Below are positions 45,199 to 53,050 of a DNA stretch of 64,000 nucleotides, piece after piece. This DNA is from Gemmatimonadota bacterium (lineage in GTDB: Bacteria > Gemmatimonadota > Gemmatimonadetes > Gemmatimonadales > Gemmatimonadaceae), in the NCBI GenBank assembly GCA_026387935.1, contig JAPLKU010000018.1:31639-95638 (forward strand), given 5' to 3'. Within the stretch, counting starts at the first letter, position 1. Each line of letters begins with the position of its first letter. Under the pieces are notes generated by a model. It was not told the origin of the DNA. It saw nothing but the letters and a program-made list of their open reading frames with translations, and made no database searches. The translations under genes and the position numbers were made by a program.

Positions 45199-45638
45199 GC
45201 CTCAACTCCGAATCGCGCGAGCTTGCGGTGCAAGGTGGAGGGATCGATACCCAAAACTTCGGCGGCGCGTTCGACGACGTTTTCCAATTCGCGCACGTTG
45301 CCCGGCCAGTTGTACTCGACCATCGCTTCCATCGCACCTTCGGTGCACCGCTTAGGCGCGGTGTTGTGCCGCTCGCAGGCACGGACCAGGAAGGTGTCCG
45401 CGAGCATCGGAATGTCGTCGGCGCGCTGGCGCAGCGTGGGCAGGTGAATGGCGATGACGTTCAGGCGATAGAACAGGTCGTGCCGAAAGTTGCCGCGCTT
45501 GATCTCTTCTTCGAGATCACGGTTGGTCGCGGCGACAATGCGCGTGTCGATCGGCCCGAAGATCGTCATATCGCGGCGGCGTTCAAGTATTGCATTTCGC
45601 GCTCGGATGATATTGGTTTGGGCTATGGCTATTTGCAA
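45195..45638 (-). pseudogene. Truncated NtrC-type sigma-54 activator, missing linker
   Basis: Remnant of 147 codons. From about residue 17 it matches the second half of the sigma-54 AAA+ domain (TRIVAATNRDLEEEIKRGNF, DLFYRLNVIAIHLPTLRQRA, YNWPGNVRELENVVE), then jumps directly to the last helix-turn-helix (AAEVLGIDPSTLHRKLARFG). The receiver, Walker A, Walker B and GAFTGA region are absent, and the 50-70 residues usually between the AAA+ lid and the helix-turn-helix are gone. It cannot bind ATP as built. The start is only the first ATG of the fragment. It probably was the response regulator partner of the kinase remnant at 39800-40703. Confidence 0.8.
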
Positions 45639-45643
45639 TAGCC
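45627..45643. repeat. Small perfect hairpin at the fragment edge
   Basis: GGCTATT, TGC, AATAGCC: a 7-bp stem with 3-nt loop just outside the point where recognisable regulator sequence begins (about 45615). It could mark a deletion end or be a short terminator; no T-run follows. Confidence 0.4.
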
Positions 45644-45692
45644 GAGTTCATCTGATGGCGAATTCGCAGCTATCTGCTAGCGTGAGAACAAG

Positions 45693-46136
45693 ATGACCCG
45701 TGACACGGAACGGTGCGGGCTTGAAGTCACGCCCGGTGTAACGATCCCGATTTCGGAGCTCGACGCGAAGGCGACGAAGTCTGGCGGGCCAGGCGGCCAG
45801 CACGTCAACACCTCGTCCACACGTGTCGAACTTGTGTGGCGGTTGACCGTATCGCGCGCCGTGAATGAGGCGCAGCGGGCCCGAATCCACGAAAAGCTCG
45901 GCGCGCGACTCGACGCCGAGGGCAACGTGCGCGTCGTGGCGAGTGACACGCGAAGCCAGCGACAGAATCGCGCGCTGGCCGAAGAGCGGCTCACGATTCT
46001 CGTTCGGCGGGCGCTGGCGATCCCCAAGGCACGCCGGAAGACAAAGCCGACGAAAGGATCGGTCGAGCGTCGACTCGACTCGAAACACCGCCGGGCGGCA
46101 GTCAAGCGCGACCGGCGGACAAAGGACCAGGACTAA
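45693..46136 (+). CDS. arfB: ArfB-type ribosome rescue factor (RF-1 domain, GGQ)
   Basis: 147 residues. A single class I release-factor catalytic domain with KSGGPGGQHVNTSSTRVEL, the GGQ loop that triggers peptidyl-tRNA hydrolysis, followed by the basic C-terminal tail (RRKTKPTKGSVERRLDSKHR) that in ArfB/YaeJ enters the empty mRNA channel. It frees ribosomes stalled without a stop codon. The length matches ArfB (about 140). ATG 45693 is the first good start, with no strong Shine-Dalgarno. Divergent from the regulator fragment. Confidence 0.92.
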   Translation: MTRDTERCGLEVTPGVTIPISELDAKATKSGGPGGQHVNTSSTRVELVWRLTVSRAVNEAQRARIHEKLGARLDAEGNVRVVASDTRSQRQNRALAEERLTILVRRALAIPKARRKTKPTKGSVERRLDSKHRRAAVKRDRRTKDQD

Positions 46137-46487
46137 CGCGCGCTCCTTCCAAGTTCCCACGATTTCGCTTGAGCTTGTACGCGGCCTGGCGGCACCGGCG
46201 TTCGCCATCGCGATGCTTGGCGGCCTCGAGGCTCTGCTATCGGCGGTCGTCGCCGACGGACGTTGATGGCGGCCCGTCGCCGATGGGCGTTGAACGCCGT
46301 TCAAGGACCTGTGCGCCAGCCGGCAACGCCAGCGCCAGCACGGCCACCGTGACGATCGCAAGCGCCGCGAGCGTGAGCGCGAGTTTCCGCGCGCGAGGCG
46401 CGGCTCCCTGAGTCCGCAATGAGTGAACCATGAGCACTGTTACTCTGGAACCCGCCACATTGTTTCCGACGGACTGGCCAACGGTCG
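46137..46487. other. Intergenic region with no certain gene
   Basis: 350 bp between arfB and the exported protein gene at 46488. Apart from the doubtful membrane peptide described next, I see only a near-duplicate (GTCGCCGACGGACGTTGA and GTCGCCGATGGGCGTTGA) at about 46248-46294. No RNA gene or clear terminator recognised. Confidence 0.5.
46237..46431 (-). CDS. Possible small membrane peptide
   Basis: A 64-residue frame starting MVHSLRTQGAAPRARKLA with one hydrophobic helix (about 16-35, LALTLAALAIVTVAVLALAL) and a short polar tail. There is a basic patch before the helix, as in single-span proteins, but no Shine-Dalgarno and no known family. It may be real or a chance frame in GC-rich DNA. 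Confidence 0.35.
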   Translation of the reverse strand: MVHSLRTQGAAPRARKLALTLAALAIVTVAVLALALPAGAQVLERRSTPIGDGPPSTSVGDDRR

Positions 46488-47240
46488 CTAGGGTTTGACC
46501 AGCGCCTTCACCGCGGCCGGGAGTTCAAAGACCGCGGCGGCGACCTTGTCGAATTCGATCGCGCTGAAAGTGATCACGGTGCCAGCCGGCCCACCGCGCT
46601 GCTCGATTTTCTTGGGGAGTTTGACACCGCTCCAGTCGGCGTATTCATGAAAAATTGTCGTGGTTTCGATCGGGCCCTGCGCGGTGACCTGCGTGCCCGC
46701 GAATCCTTTGAGCAGACCGGTCGCCGCGTCGAAGTACTCCATGCCATCACGGCCTTCGCGCACGACCTTCACCTGGTAGCACTTCACCCCTTCGAAATCG
46801 GTGAGTGCGACGGTTTGCGCTTTGCCGTACACAGCCGGATCCTGAAGATTCGCAAAGAAATCAGACTGGTTCTTGAGTGCGGCCAGCGCTTCGCCGTCAA
46901 GCAGTTGTGCGCCCTGCATTGGGTTGGTACTCCAGCCCACCTTTCCATCGAAGCCGGTGAGAATCTCGCCCACGGCTCCAAGGACGACCTTTTGAACCAG
47001 TTTGTTCGGCTTGGCGCGGAAGATTTCCATCGAGGCGTCCATGCCCATCGCGGCGATGGTGGCCGTCGCAGTCATGTGCATCGTCGAGTACTTGTCGATC
47101 GCCGCCCGCCCGCCGATGGCCGCGTTGTGCTTTTCCATCAACGACTTGGCATCGGGCAGCGCCGTCTGGGCGGGCAGAGCCATCGGAGCAATCAGCGCCA
47201 GACCAACAAGGGCGCGGGCCGTTCGGGAGGAGAAACTCAC
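46488..47240 (-). CDS. Exported LolA/outer-membrane-lipoprotein-sorting-like protein
   Basis: 250 residues. Signal peptide to about 24 (LPAQ). The mature part starts with KSLMEKHNAAIGGRAAIDKY, the pattern of exported proteins with a LolA-like beta-sheet fold, and continues with ATIAAMGMDASMEIFRAKPNK, GFDGKVGWSTNPMQG and YFDAATGLLKGF. Such proteins are thought to bind lipids or processing intermediates; the ligand here is unknown. Stands 29 nt upstream of nothing recognisable except the lipoprotein gene start region at 47270. Confidence 0.7.
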   Translation of the reverse strand: MSFSSRTARALVGLALIAPMALPAQTALPDAKSLMEKHNAAIGGRAAIDKYSTMHMTATATIAAMGMDASMEIFRAKPNKLVQKVVLGAVGEILTGFDGKVGWSTNPMQGAQLLDGEALAALKNQSDFFANLQDPAVYGKAQTVALTDFEGVKCYQVKVVREGRDGMEYFDAATGLLKGFAGTQVTAQGPIETTTIFHEYADWSGVKLPKKIEQRGGPAGTVITFSAIEFDKVAAAVFELPAAVKALVKP

Positions 47241-47269
47241 GGGGTTGTCAGGTTGAGGATGGGGGAAAT

Positions 47270-47770
47270 CTAGGGCGCGCCGACTCCAGCGGCGAGCGCG
47301 GTGGCGATGCGATCGCGCTGGCGATCAGTTCCGCCGACCACCACCGCGACGAGGTTGAGGTTTTGCACGATCTCGTGTGGCACCCCCCAAGGCGAGGGTT
47401 GTCCCGGCGGCGCGAACGTGACGGAGTCGAGCTTCGACACCGCGTCGCGACGCGCCGTGGAATCACGATAGACGTAGGCGTCGACTGTCGCTGCACCAAG
47501 CGTGAAGGCATGGACGGGGACGCCCATCCAGGGCTTCGCCTTCACGGAATCGCGGCGCTGCGGCGCCAGCCCAGCGTCCACGAGGCGCTTCGCCAGTTCC
47601 GCATCGGTCCAGAGGCCAGTGGATGGGACGGAGACCGTGGCCGACACCCGTGCCGACTCGGCCGAGATCCGCACGTGGGTCTCCGCCTGGATGCGCGCAA
47701 ATCTGGCTTCCTTGCTCTCGCAGGCCGTCAGCAGGAGCGCGGCAGCGGTGAGGCCAATCATATTTCGCAT
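47270..47770 (-). CDS. Small lipoprotein of unknown function
   Basis: 166 residues. MRNMIGLTAAALLLTAC is a lipoprotein signal with lipobox LTAC, so the protein is likely anchored in an envelope membrane. The mature chain (ETHVRISAESARVSATVSVP, WTDAELAKRLVDAGLAP, FTLGAATVDAYVYRDS, NLNLVAVVVGGTDRQRDRI) resembles no family I know. ATG could be 47770, 47773 or 47782. It is head to head with the S4 gene with no space for separate promoters outside coding DNA. Confidence 0.7.
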   Translation of the reverse strand: MRNMIGLTAAALLLTACESKEARFARIQAETHVRISAESARVSATVSVPSTGLWTDAELAKRLVDAGLAPQRRDSVKAKPWMGVPVHAFTLGAATVDAYVYRDSTARRDAVSKLDSVTFAPPGQPSPWGVPHEIVQNLNLVAVVVGGTDRQRDRIATALAAGVGAP

Positions 47771-47771
47771 C

Positions 47772-48185
47772 ATGAGCCGCATGCGTCCCGAGGAAGAAGC
47801 TGCGCCCGCCACCAGCGTGCGCATTGATAAGTGGCTGTGGGCCGCGCGTTTCTTCAAGACGCGCGCCATCGCCGCCGATGCAGTGGCTGGAGGCAAGGTT
47901 GAAGTGAACGAGGAGCGCGTCAAGCCCGCGCGCGCAGTTCGTGTCGGCGAACTTATTCAGATTCGGCTCGGGCCGTACGTCCACGTCGTTCGCGTGCTGG
48001 GCTTGAGTGGTACGCGCGGGCCGGCCTCCGTGGCGGTGCTGCTCTACGAAGAAACGCCGGAATCGAAGGTCGCGCGCGAGAAGCACGCGTGGACACTGCG
48101 CAACGCCGCGCCAGTGATTGACCCGGGTGAGGGGCGGCCCACCAAGAAGGACCGGCGCGATCTGGATCGAATGCGGGACCGGTAG
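47772..48185 (+). CDS. Hsp15-like S4-domain RNA-binding protein
   Basis: 137 residues. The S4 domain (RIDKWLWAARFFKTRAIAAD, GGKVEVNEERVKPARAVRVG) and the C-terminal basic motif PTKKDRRDLDRMR are characteristic of HslR/Hsp15, which binds stalled 50S subunits carrying peptidyl-tRNA and recycles them. Length matches. ATG 47772 or 47781 are both possible. The divergent lipoprotein start is one base away. It is the second ribosome-rescue gene in this stretch, with arfB 2 kb upstream. Confidence 0.88.
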   Translation: MSRMRPEEEAAPATSVRIDKWLWAARFFKTRAIAADAVAGGKVEVNEERVKPARAVRVGELIQIRLGPYVHVVRVLGLSGTRGPASVAVLLYEETPESKVAREKHAWTLRNAAPVIDPGEGRPTKKDRRDLDRMRDR

Positions 48186-48188
48186 CGA

Positions 48189-48866
48189 TTACGCGCCCGC
48201 GATCCGCTGCAGTGTGGCGTCGTCGAGTCGGTGACCGCCCACGAACGATTCGGTGGCGTGCGGCAGATTCGCTGTCCTGAGCATCGCCAGTTGGCCGTCG
48301 AGCACTTTCGGTGTGATATAAATGTCGGTCGTGCCGCAGACGTACGTGAATTTCGGGGCCCGAATGTTCTGGTTCGCGGCGAAGTCGACGTCGGGTGGGA
48401 GTGACGACGCCCAGACCACGAGGTGTGCGGGCTTCACCTTGCCTTCGGCCACCCAACGCACGGACGTTGCGCCGCCCTGAGAAAAACCGAGCACCGTGAC
48501 CGGCGGGGTTTGGCCGCCAAAACGCTCCTGCATCTCAGCGTGCAAATCGTCGAGATAGTGCACGTAGTCGCGGATTTCGGTTTCGCGGTGGTCGCGCGTC
48601 ATCCAGCTGGCGCCGACCACCGTGTTTCTCGACGACGATATTGGGCCTTCGTAGTAGCGCGAGAGTGCCTCTGGCGCGACGATCAGACGCGACGGTGACG
48701 CAGTTGCGCGCGCCGTCTCGAGAAATGACACCGCGCGCATTCCTTGCCCGTGGAGCACATACCAGAGCTCGTTGACGCTGGCGCCAGGCTCGGGACCGAG
48801 CGATGCAAACAGTGCGGTGCGACGGACCTCAATGTTTTCGGTACGGATCGCCGGCGGTACGGTCAT
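48189..48866 (-). CDS. Alpha/beta hydrolase, carboxylesterase/phospholipase-like
   Basis: 225 residues. Contains LWYVLHGQGM (oxyanion region), the nucleophile elbow GFSQGGATS, the acid Asp in VCGTTDIYITP and the catalytic His in FVGGHRLDD, in the usual order for the dienelactone hydrolase/carboxylesterase branch. No signal peptide, so it acts in the cytoplasm. Substrate unknown. It is 7 nt from the methyltransferase gene upstream and converges on the S4 gene with 3 nt between. Confidence 0.82.
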   Translation of the reverse strand: MTVPPAIRTENIEVRRTALFASLGPEPGASVNELWYVLHGQGMRAVSFLETARATASPSRLIVAPEALSRYYEGPISSSRNTVVGASWMTRDHRETEIRDYVHYLDDLHAEMQERFGGQTPPVTVLGFSQGGATSVRWVAEGKVKPAHLVVWASSLPPDVDFAANQNIRAPKFTYVCGTTDIYITPKVLDGQLAMLRTANLPHATESFVGGHRLDDATLQRIAGA

Positions 48867-48873
48867 GAACGGA

Positions 48874-49914
48874 TCACCGCGAATCCCGGACCTTGAGGAT
48901 CAGTCCGTTGTGCGCCTTGATGACGCCGGCGCGGAGGACATCGAAGCCATTTTCGTGTGAGTAGAGCCCGAGCTGGTTCACGTCCATCAGCTCGCGGTAT
49001 CCATAGTTGAGCAGGTCGGACATCACGTAGTACCAGGCGCGCGTGCGAGTCTGGTCGCGCGGTGTGGTGACGATCACGTACCCGCCTGGCTTCACGAACC
49101 GGCGATGGAATTCGTACGCCAGTGCTTTGTGTTCGTCGGGGAAGTGCTCGACGAGGCCGATCGAAACGACAATGTCGAACTCGCGCCCGTACTTCAGGTT
49201 TCGGATGTCCTCGACTTCGAAGTCGATGTTCATCTCCTCGCGATACCAGACCCGCTTGTGGCCGGTGGCCGGATCCACCCCGAGGAACGGATAGGCCTCG
49301 GGGAACTTGCCGAAACGTTCCGTTTTGCAGAAATCGTCGTAATCCACGAGCACCGTGTGTCCGCCGGGATACATCGCGGCGAGGGCCATGGCCTCATAGC
49401 CGTCCGCGGCGCCGAGGAAAAGGATGCGCGGCTTCTTGACGTTGAGCCCTTCGAAGAGGGCGCGCTTGCCGCGCGGATCCCAGATGGCGTCTTCGGCACG
49501 ATGAATGCGGTTCCAGATGAGGAGGTGGAACATCTCCTCGACGGCTTCGGAGGCGCCGTGCATGTCGAACTTCGCGATGGCTTGCGTGAGTTCGGCGCGG
49601 GCGCTCTTGGCGGCCTCTGGCACATTGGTGTTGAAATACTTGTGGAAGTTCGCGTTGAACTTCTTCCAGCCGTCGAGAATCGGGAGGGGCTCACCGTGAG
49701 TGCGCTCGTAGTCCTTCTTCTCCGACGCCCACTTTTCGACGCGGTACGGCCGACCCACGTCGCGCCAGGTGAGCTTCGACCAGTTCTTGGTCGAGTGATC
49801 CTCGAACATGTCGGGAGGCTGGTCGCGCACGTCGATGACGTATTGCGGCCCGACGGCAAAGTCGCCGATTTGGTGGCGTGCGGTGGCTGGCGCGGAGTGG
49901 GTACTGGTGGCCAT
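48874..49914 (-). CDS. SAM-dependent methyltransferase
   Basis: 346 residues. The class I fold begins near 160: RILFLGAADGYEAMALAAMYP (motif I), then VLVDYDD, the IVVSIGLVEHFPDEHKALA region and FVKPGGYVIVTTP (post-motif strand). The first 150 residues (WEKDYERTHGEPLPILDGW-type, EEMFHLLIWNRIHRAED) are not recognised and may bind the substrate. Possible substrates are a small molecule or lipid. ATG 49914 is preceded on its strand by TATACT 5 nt upstream with no Shine-Dalgarno, suggesting a leaderless message. Downstream hydrolase may be co-transcribed. Confidence 0.82.
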   Translation of the reverse strand: MATSTHSAPATARHQIGDFAVGPQYVIDVRDQPPDMFEDHSTKNWSKLTWRDVGRPYRVEKWASEKKDYERTHGEPLPILDGWKKFNANFHKYFNTNVPEAAKSARAELTQAIAKFDMHGASEAVEEMFHLLIWNRIHRAEDAIWDPRGKRALFEGLNVKKPRILFLGAADGYEAMALAAMYPGGHTVLVDYDDFCKTERFGKFPEAYPFLGVDPATGHKRVWYREEMNIDFEVEDIRNLKYGREFDIVVSIGLVEHFPDEHKALAYEFHRRFVKPGGYVIVTTPRDQTRTRAWYYVMSDLLNYGYRELMDVNQLGLYSHENGFDVLRAGVIKAHNGLILKVRDSR

Positions 49915-49919
49915 GATTG

Positions 49920-49927
49920 AGTATAAT
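49920..49927. promoter_or_regulatory. Overlapping divergent -10 boxes
   Basis: On the plus strand TATAAT (49922-49927) suits the small gene at 49966; on the minus strand TATACT (49920-49925) ends 5 nt before the methyltransferase ATG. The two hexamers share four bases, so the promoters probably compete. No convincing -35 for either. Confidence 0.5.
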
Positions 49928-49965
49928 TCGTCGTTCCCATACGGCTACCCAACACACGAGCATCA

Positions 49966-50124
49966 ATGTCATCCGACCGAGTCAATCCTTCTGCGCACGG
50001 CTGGGGCGTCGCCGCCTTCATCATCGCCCTCGCAATCATCGCCAACGTGACGGCGTATTCAATTCATCAGGCCACGTACCTCAAGCCCGATGCCAAGACC
50101 GGAGCGACGCACGGCGGTAAATAG
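49966..50124 (+). CDS. 52-residue single-span membrane protein
   Basis: A small gene, ATG 49966 to TAG 50124, 52 codons. It reads MSSDRVNPSAHGWGVAAFII, then one hydrophobic helix (about 15-35) and a polar tail YLKPDAKTGATHGGK. TATAAT 33 nt upstream of the ATG and a strong hairpin terminator just after the stop give it the layout of a real transcription unit. It resembles no family I know; such proteins often attach to larger membrane complexes. The overlapping frames in this stretch are less plausible. Confidence 0.7.
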   Translation: MSSDRVNPSAHGWGVAAFIIALAIIANVTAYSIHQATYLKPDAKTGATHGGK

Positions 50125-50138
50125 GCGCGCGAAGGTAG

Positions 50139-50174
50139 AAAAAAACACGGGGGGCGCAGAGTTGCGCTCCCCGT
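50139..50174. terminator. Bidirectional intrinsic terminator
   Basis: A 12-bp stem (ACGGGGGGCGCA, loop GAGT, TGCGCTCCCCGT; one G-T pair) at 50147-50174. On the minus strand it is followed by GTG and a seven-T run (A7 at 50139-50145), a textbook intrinsic terminator for infA; on the plus strand TTT follows it and ends the small membrane-protein transcript. Confidence 0.85.
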
Positions 50175-50225
50175 TTGGCATTCGTACCCACTCCGCCTTC
50201 TACCGCCTGCTGCCGACTGCCTACT

Positions 50226-50447
50226 TCACGTCTTGTGCCTGAACGTGATCCGTCCCCTGCTCAGGTCGTACGGCGACACTTCGACCGTCACCCGATCGCC
50301 CTCGAGCACGCGGATGCGGAACCGCCGCATCTTGCCGGCCATCGTCGCCAGCACATCGTGCCCATTGGCGAGTTGCACGCGAAACGTCGCGCTGGGCAGC
50401 ACTTCGCTCACGGTGCCTTCGAGTTCAATCGCTTCTTCCTTCGCCAT
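50226..50447 (-). CDS. infA: Translation initiation factor IF-1
   Basis: 73 residues from ATG 50447 ([20 protein letters not shown]). The S1-like OB fold with [20 protein letters not shown] and the end [19 protein letters not shown] are standard IF-1, which blocks the ribosomal A site during initiation. An upstream in-frame ATG at 50468 gives an untypical leader. It is not next to ribosomal-protein genes here. It faces the M20 hydrolase gene divergently with 112 bp between. Confidence 0.94.
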   Translation of the reverse strand: MAKEEAIELEGTVSEVLPSATFRVQLANGHDVLATMAGKMRRFRIRVLEGDRVTVEVSPYDLSRGRITFRHKT

Positions 50448-50559
50448 GAAACCGGGGTATGGGGTCACTTCGGGCCAGGCGCGGAGGGCGCGGAGAGCGC
50501 AGCGCTGGTGTAGGCTTTAATTGTAGCGCCTCCCCCGTCACCGAACCAGCGGAACGCCA

Positions 50560-51873
50560 ATGAATCGCACCCTGATTGCACTCGTGTTTGCCTCGCTTCC
50601 GGCCGCCGTTGCCGCCCAGGGCGCCGCCCAGGGCGCCGCCCGGCCAGCGGATCTGGAATCGCGTGTGGCCGCCATCACACCAAAGGTGCTGGCCTGGAGA
50701 CGTGACTTTCACCAGAACCCCGAGCTTGGGAACAACGAGAAACGTACGGCCAAGGTTGTTGCCGATCAGCTGCAGGCCATGGGCATTGCGGTGCGAACCG
50801 GCGTCGGGAAGACCGGCGTGGTCGGTGTGCTCAAGGGCGCCAAACCCGGCCCCGTGATTGCACTCCGCGCCGACATGGACGCGCTGCCCGTCACGGAAGA
50901 CGTCGATCTTCCCTTCAAGTCGGTGGTCAAAACCACCTACAACGGACAGAGCGTGGGCGTCATGCACGCCTGCGGCCACGACGCCCACACCGCCATGCTC
51001 CTCGGCGCCGCCGACGTGCTGTCCAAAATGAAAGCCGACCTCGCCGGCACAGTGGTGTTCATCTTCCAACCCGCCGAAGAGGGCCCACCAGCAGGCGAAG
51101 AAGGCGGCGCGCCGCTCATGGTCAAGGACGGTGCGCTGAAGAATCCTGCGCCCGAAGTGATTTTCGGCATGCACGTCTGGCCCGACAGCGCCGGCCGCAT
51201 CACCTATCGGCCCAAGGGCGCGATGTCGGCGAGCGACCAGCTCGATATCGTTGTGCGCGGAAAGCAGACGCATGGTGCCCAAGCCTGGCGCGGTGTGGAT
51301 CCGATCGTCGTCTCGGCGCAGATTATCGGCGCGCTACAAACCATCACGTCGCGCCAAACAGACATTACCGTTGCGCCGGCCGTGGTCACCATTGGCATGG
51401 TGAGCGGCGGCATCCGCCGGAACATCATTCCCGACAGCGTGGTCATGCAGGGCACGATTCGCACGTTCGACAATGAGATGCGCAAGGACGTGCTGATGCG
51501 CGTGAAGCGCACGGCGGAACGCATTGCCGAAGCGTCGGGCGCGACGGCCGTGGTCACCTACAGTGCGCCCAACGACGTCGTCTTCAATGACCCGGCGCTC
51601 ACCACGCGCATGGCGCCGACGATCGACCGCGTGGCGAATGGCCACGTGAACACGAGTGGACTCTGGATGCCCTCGGAAGACTTCCCCGCGTTCACGAAGG
51701 ACATTCCGGGGCTGTACGTTTTTCTCGGCGTGAACAAGGCCGGAGTGAAGCCGGATGACGCGGCGCCAAACCATTCGCCGAAGTTTTTCGTGAACGAAGA
51801 CGCGCTGCCCACTGGCGTGAGGGCCTACGTGGCGCTCGTGACGGACTACATGGCCCTGAAGGCCGCGAAGTGA
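50560..51873 (+). CDS. Exported M20D-type amidohydrolase (hippurate/IAA-amino-acid hydrolase-like)
   Basis: 437 residues. Signal peptide to about 20 (AVAAQ). Dinuclear metal site: MHACGHDAHTAM (Cys and His ligands), QPAEEG (Glu pair), GMHVWP and, near the C terminus, PNHSPKFF. It would cleave N-acyl amino acids or amidated substrates in the periplasm. The N-terminal region has a 12-bp duplicated QGAA unit. Its stop overlaps the pnuC start by 4 nt (GTGA), so transport and hydrolysis are translationally linked. The physiological substrate may be a precursor of whatever PnuC imports. Confidence 0.88.
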   Translation: MNRTLIALVFASLPAAVAAQGAAQGAARPADLESRVAAITPKVLAWRRDFHQNPELGNNEKRTAKVVADQLQAMGIAVRTGVGKTGVVGVLKGAKPGPVIALRADMDALPVTEDVDLPFKSVVKTTYNGQSVGVMHACGHDAHTAMLLGAADVLSKMKADLAGTVVFIFQPAEEGPPAGEEGGAPLMVKDGALKNPAPEVIFGMHVWPDSAGRITYRPKGAMSASDQLDIVVRGKQTHGAQAWRGVDPIVVSAQIIGALQTITSRQTDITVAPAVVTIGMVSGGIRRNIIPDSVVMQGTIRTFDNEMRKDVLMRVKRTAERIAEASGATAVVTYSAPNDVVFNDPALTTRMAPTIDRVANGHVNTSGLWMPSEDFPAFTKDIPGLYVFLGVNKAGVKPDDAAPNHSPKFFVNEDALPTGVRAYVALVTDYMALKAAK

Positions 51874-52514
51874 ACCAGCTGCTGGCGGCTGCGGCCGCCA
51901 ACTGGGTCGAGATCGTCGCGGTGGCGTTCGGGCTGGTGAGCGTCTGGCTTTCCACGCGTGAACAGATCGCCAGCTGGCCAACCGCGATTGTGAACGTCGC
52001 GATTTTTTTCGTGCTCTTCTGGCAGGCCAAGCTCTACGCCGACTCAGTGCTGCAGCTCGTCTATCTCTCGCTTTCCGTGTACGGCTGGTGGGCTTGGCTG
52101 CGGGGTGGCGCGCGCCACTCGCCGCTGCGCGTGTCGCGCGCCACGCCGCGCCTGTGGATGATTGGACTGCCCGCGATGGTGCTGTTCGGGCTCGGGCTCG
52201 GCACTATTCTCGCGCGGAACACCGACTCGCCGGCGCCCTACCTCGACGCGATGCTGACCTCGGCGAGCCTGCTGGCGCAGTGGATGATGACGCGGAAGAT
52301 CCTCGAGAACTGGATCATCTGGATTGTTGCCAACCTGGTGTACGTGCCGACGTTCATTTCGCGCGGACTTCCGATCACCGCGGTGCAGTACGCGGTGTTC
52401 TTGCTGCTCGCCTTGATGGGATACGCTGAATGGAAACGCTCGTGGGCAGCGGATCAGTTCGCGCACGGCGTGGCGACTGACCCACCGGCGACAGCCGCGA
52501 GCACGTCGGCGTGA
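51870..52514 (+). CDS. pnuC: PnuC-family vitamin transporter (nicotinamide riboside-type)
   Basis: 214 residues, about seven helices. PnuC-family signatures are SVYGWWAWLRGG (YGW..W) and ILENWIIWIVANLVYVPTF (the ENW..W...NxxY binding block). PnuC relatives move nicotinamide riboside, or in paralogues thiamine or riboflavin, down a gradient, with trapping by a cytoplasmic kinase. Here the kinase gene follows directly. Starts with GTG overlapping the M20 stop; stops overlapping the kinase start. No TPP or FMN riboswitch was seen upstream, so nicotinamide riboside is the best guess. Confidence 0.85.
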   Translation: MNQLLAAAAANWVEIVAVAFGLVSVWLSTREQIASWPTAIVNVAIFFVLFWQAKLYADSVLQLVYLSLSVYGWWAWLRGGARHSPLRVSRATPRLWMIGLPAMVLFGLGLGTILARNTDSPAPYLDAMLTSASLLAQWMMTRKILENWIIWIVANLVYVPTFISRGLPITAVQYAVFLLLALMGYAEWKRSWAADQFAHGVATDPPATAASTSA

Positions 52515-53050
52515 CGATTCGCATCGTCGTCACGGGCCCGGAATGCACCGGCAAGACGACGCTGGCCGAGCAACTCGGCGCCCACTTCGGCGCGCCGTGG
52601 CTCCCTGAGGTGGCGCGGCAGTATGCGGCCGAGCGCGCGCGTGAAGGGCGCGGGCTGCTGGCCGGGGACGTCGACCTGATCGCCGCGCGTGCGATCGCCG
52701 CCGATGACGCAGCACTGGCATCTGCGCCGCGCCTGCTGGTGTCCGATACCGATTTACTGAGCACCGTGACGTACGGTCGGCACTACTACGGCGCTTCCAG
52801 CGCGTGGCTCGATGGCGAGGCGCGCGCGCGGCGCGCGCGTCTCTACCTGCTGTGCGCGCCCGACCTTCCGTGGACTGCTGACGGCATTCGCGACCGGCCG
52901 GAGCAGCGGGACGAACTCTTCGCGGAGTTTGCCGGCGTGCTTAAGGAGTTTTCCGCAAACGTGGTCGTCATTCGCGGCGATGGCGAAGCGAGGATGAGCG
53001 CTGCGGTTCATGCGGCGACGGTGCGGCTGCGCCCGTTGACGTTGACGTGA
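52511..53050 (+). CDS. NadR-like ribosylnicotinamide kinase domain
   Basis: 179 residues. P-loop GPECTGKTTLAEQLGAHFGA at the N terminus, then WLPEVARQYAAERAREGRG and the LLVSDTDLLSTVTYGRHYYG strand; this is the AAA_28/NadR C-terminal kinase fold that phosphorylates nicotinamide riboside and traps it in the cell. NadR's N-terminal repressor and adenylyltransferase domains are absent. GTG start overlaps the pnuC stop (GTGA), and its stop overlaps the sensor kinase start (GTGA). The gene pair pnuC-kinase makes the uptake assignment much stronger. Confidence 0.82.
   Translation: MTIRIVVTGPECTGKTTLAEQLGAHFGAPWLPEVARQYAAERAREGRGLLAGDVDLIAARAIAADDAALASAPRLLVSDTDLLSTVTYGRHYYGASSAWLDGEARARRARLYLLCAPDLPWTADGIRDRPEQRDELFAEFAGVLKEFSANVVVIRGDGEARMSAAVHAATVRLRPLTLT

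Noticed and set aside
45195..45638. Working small sigma-54 activator.
   Set aside because: It has no Walker A, Walker B or GAFTGA loop and no receiver.
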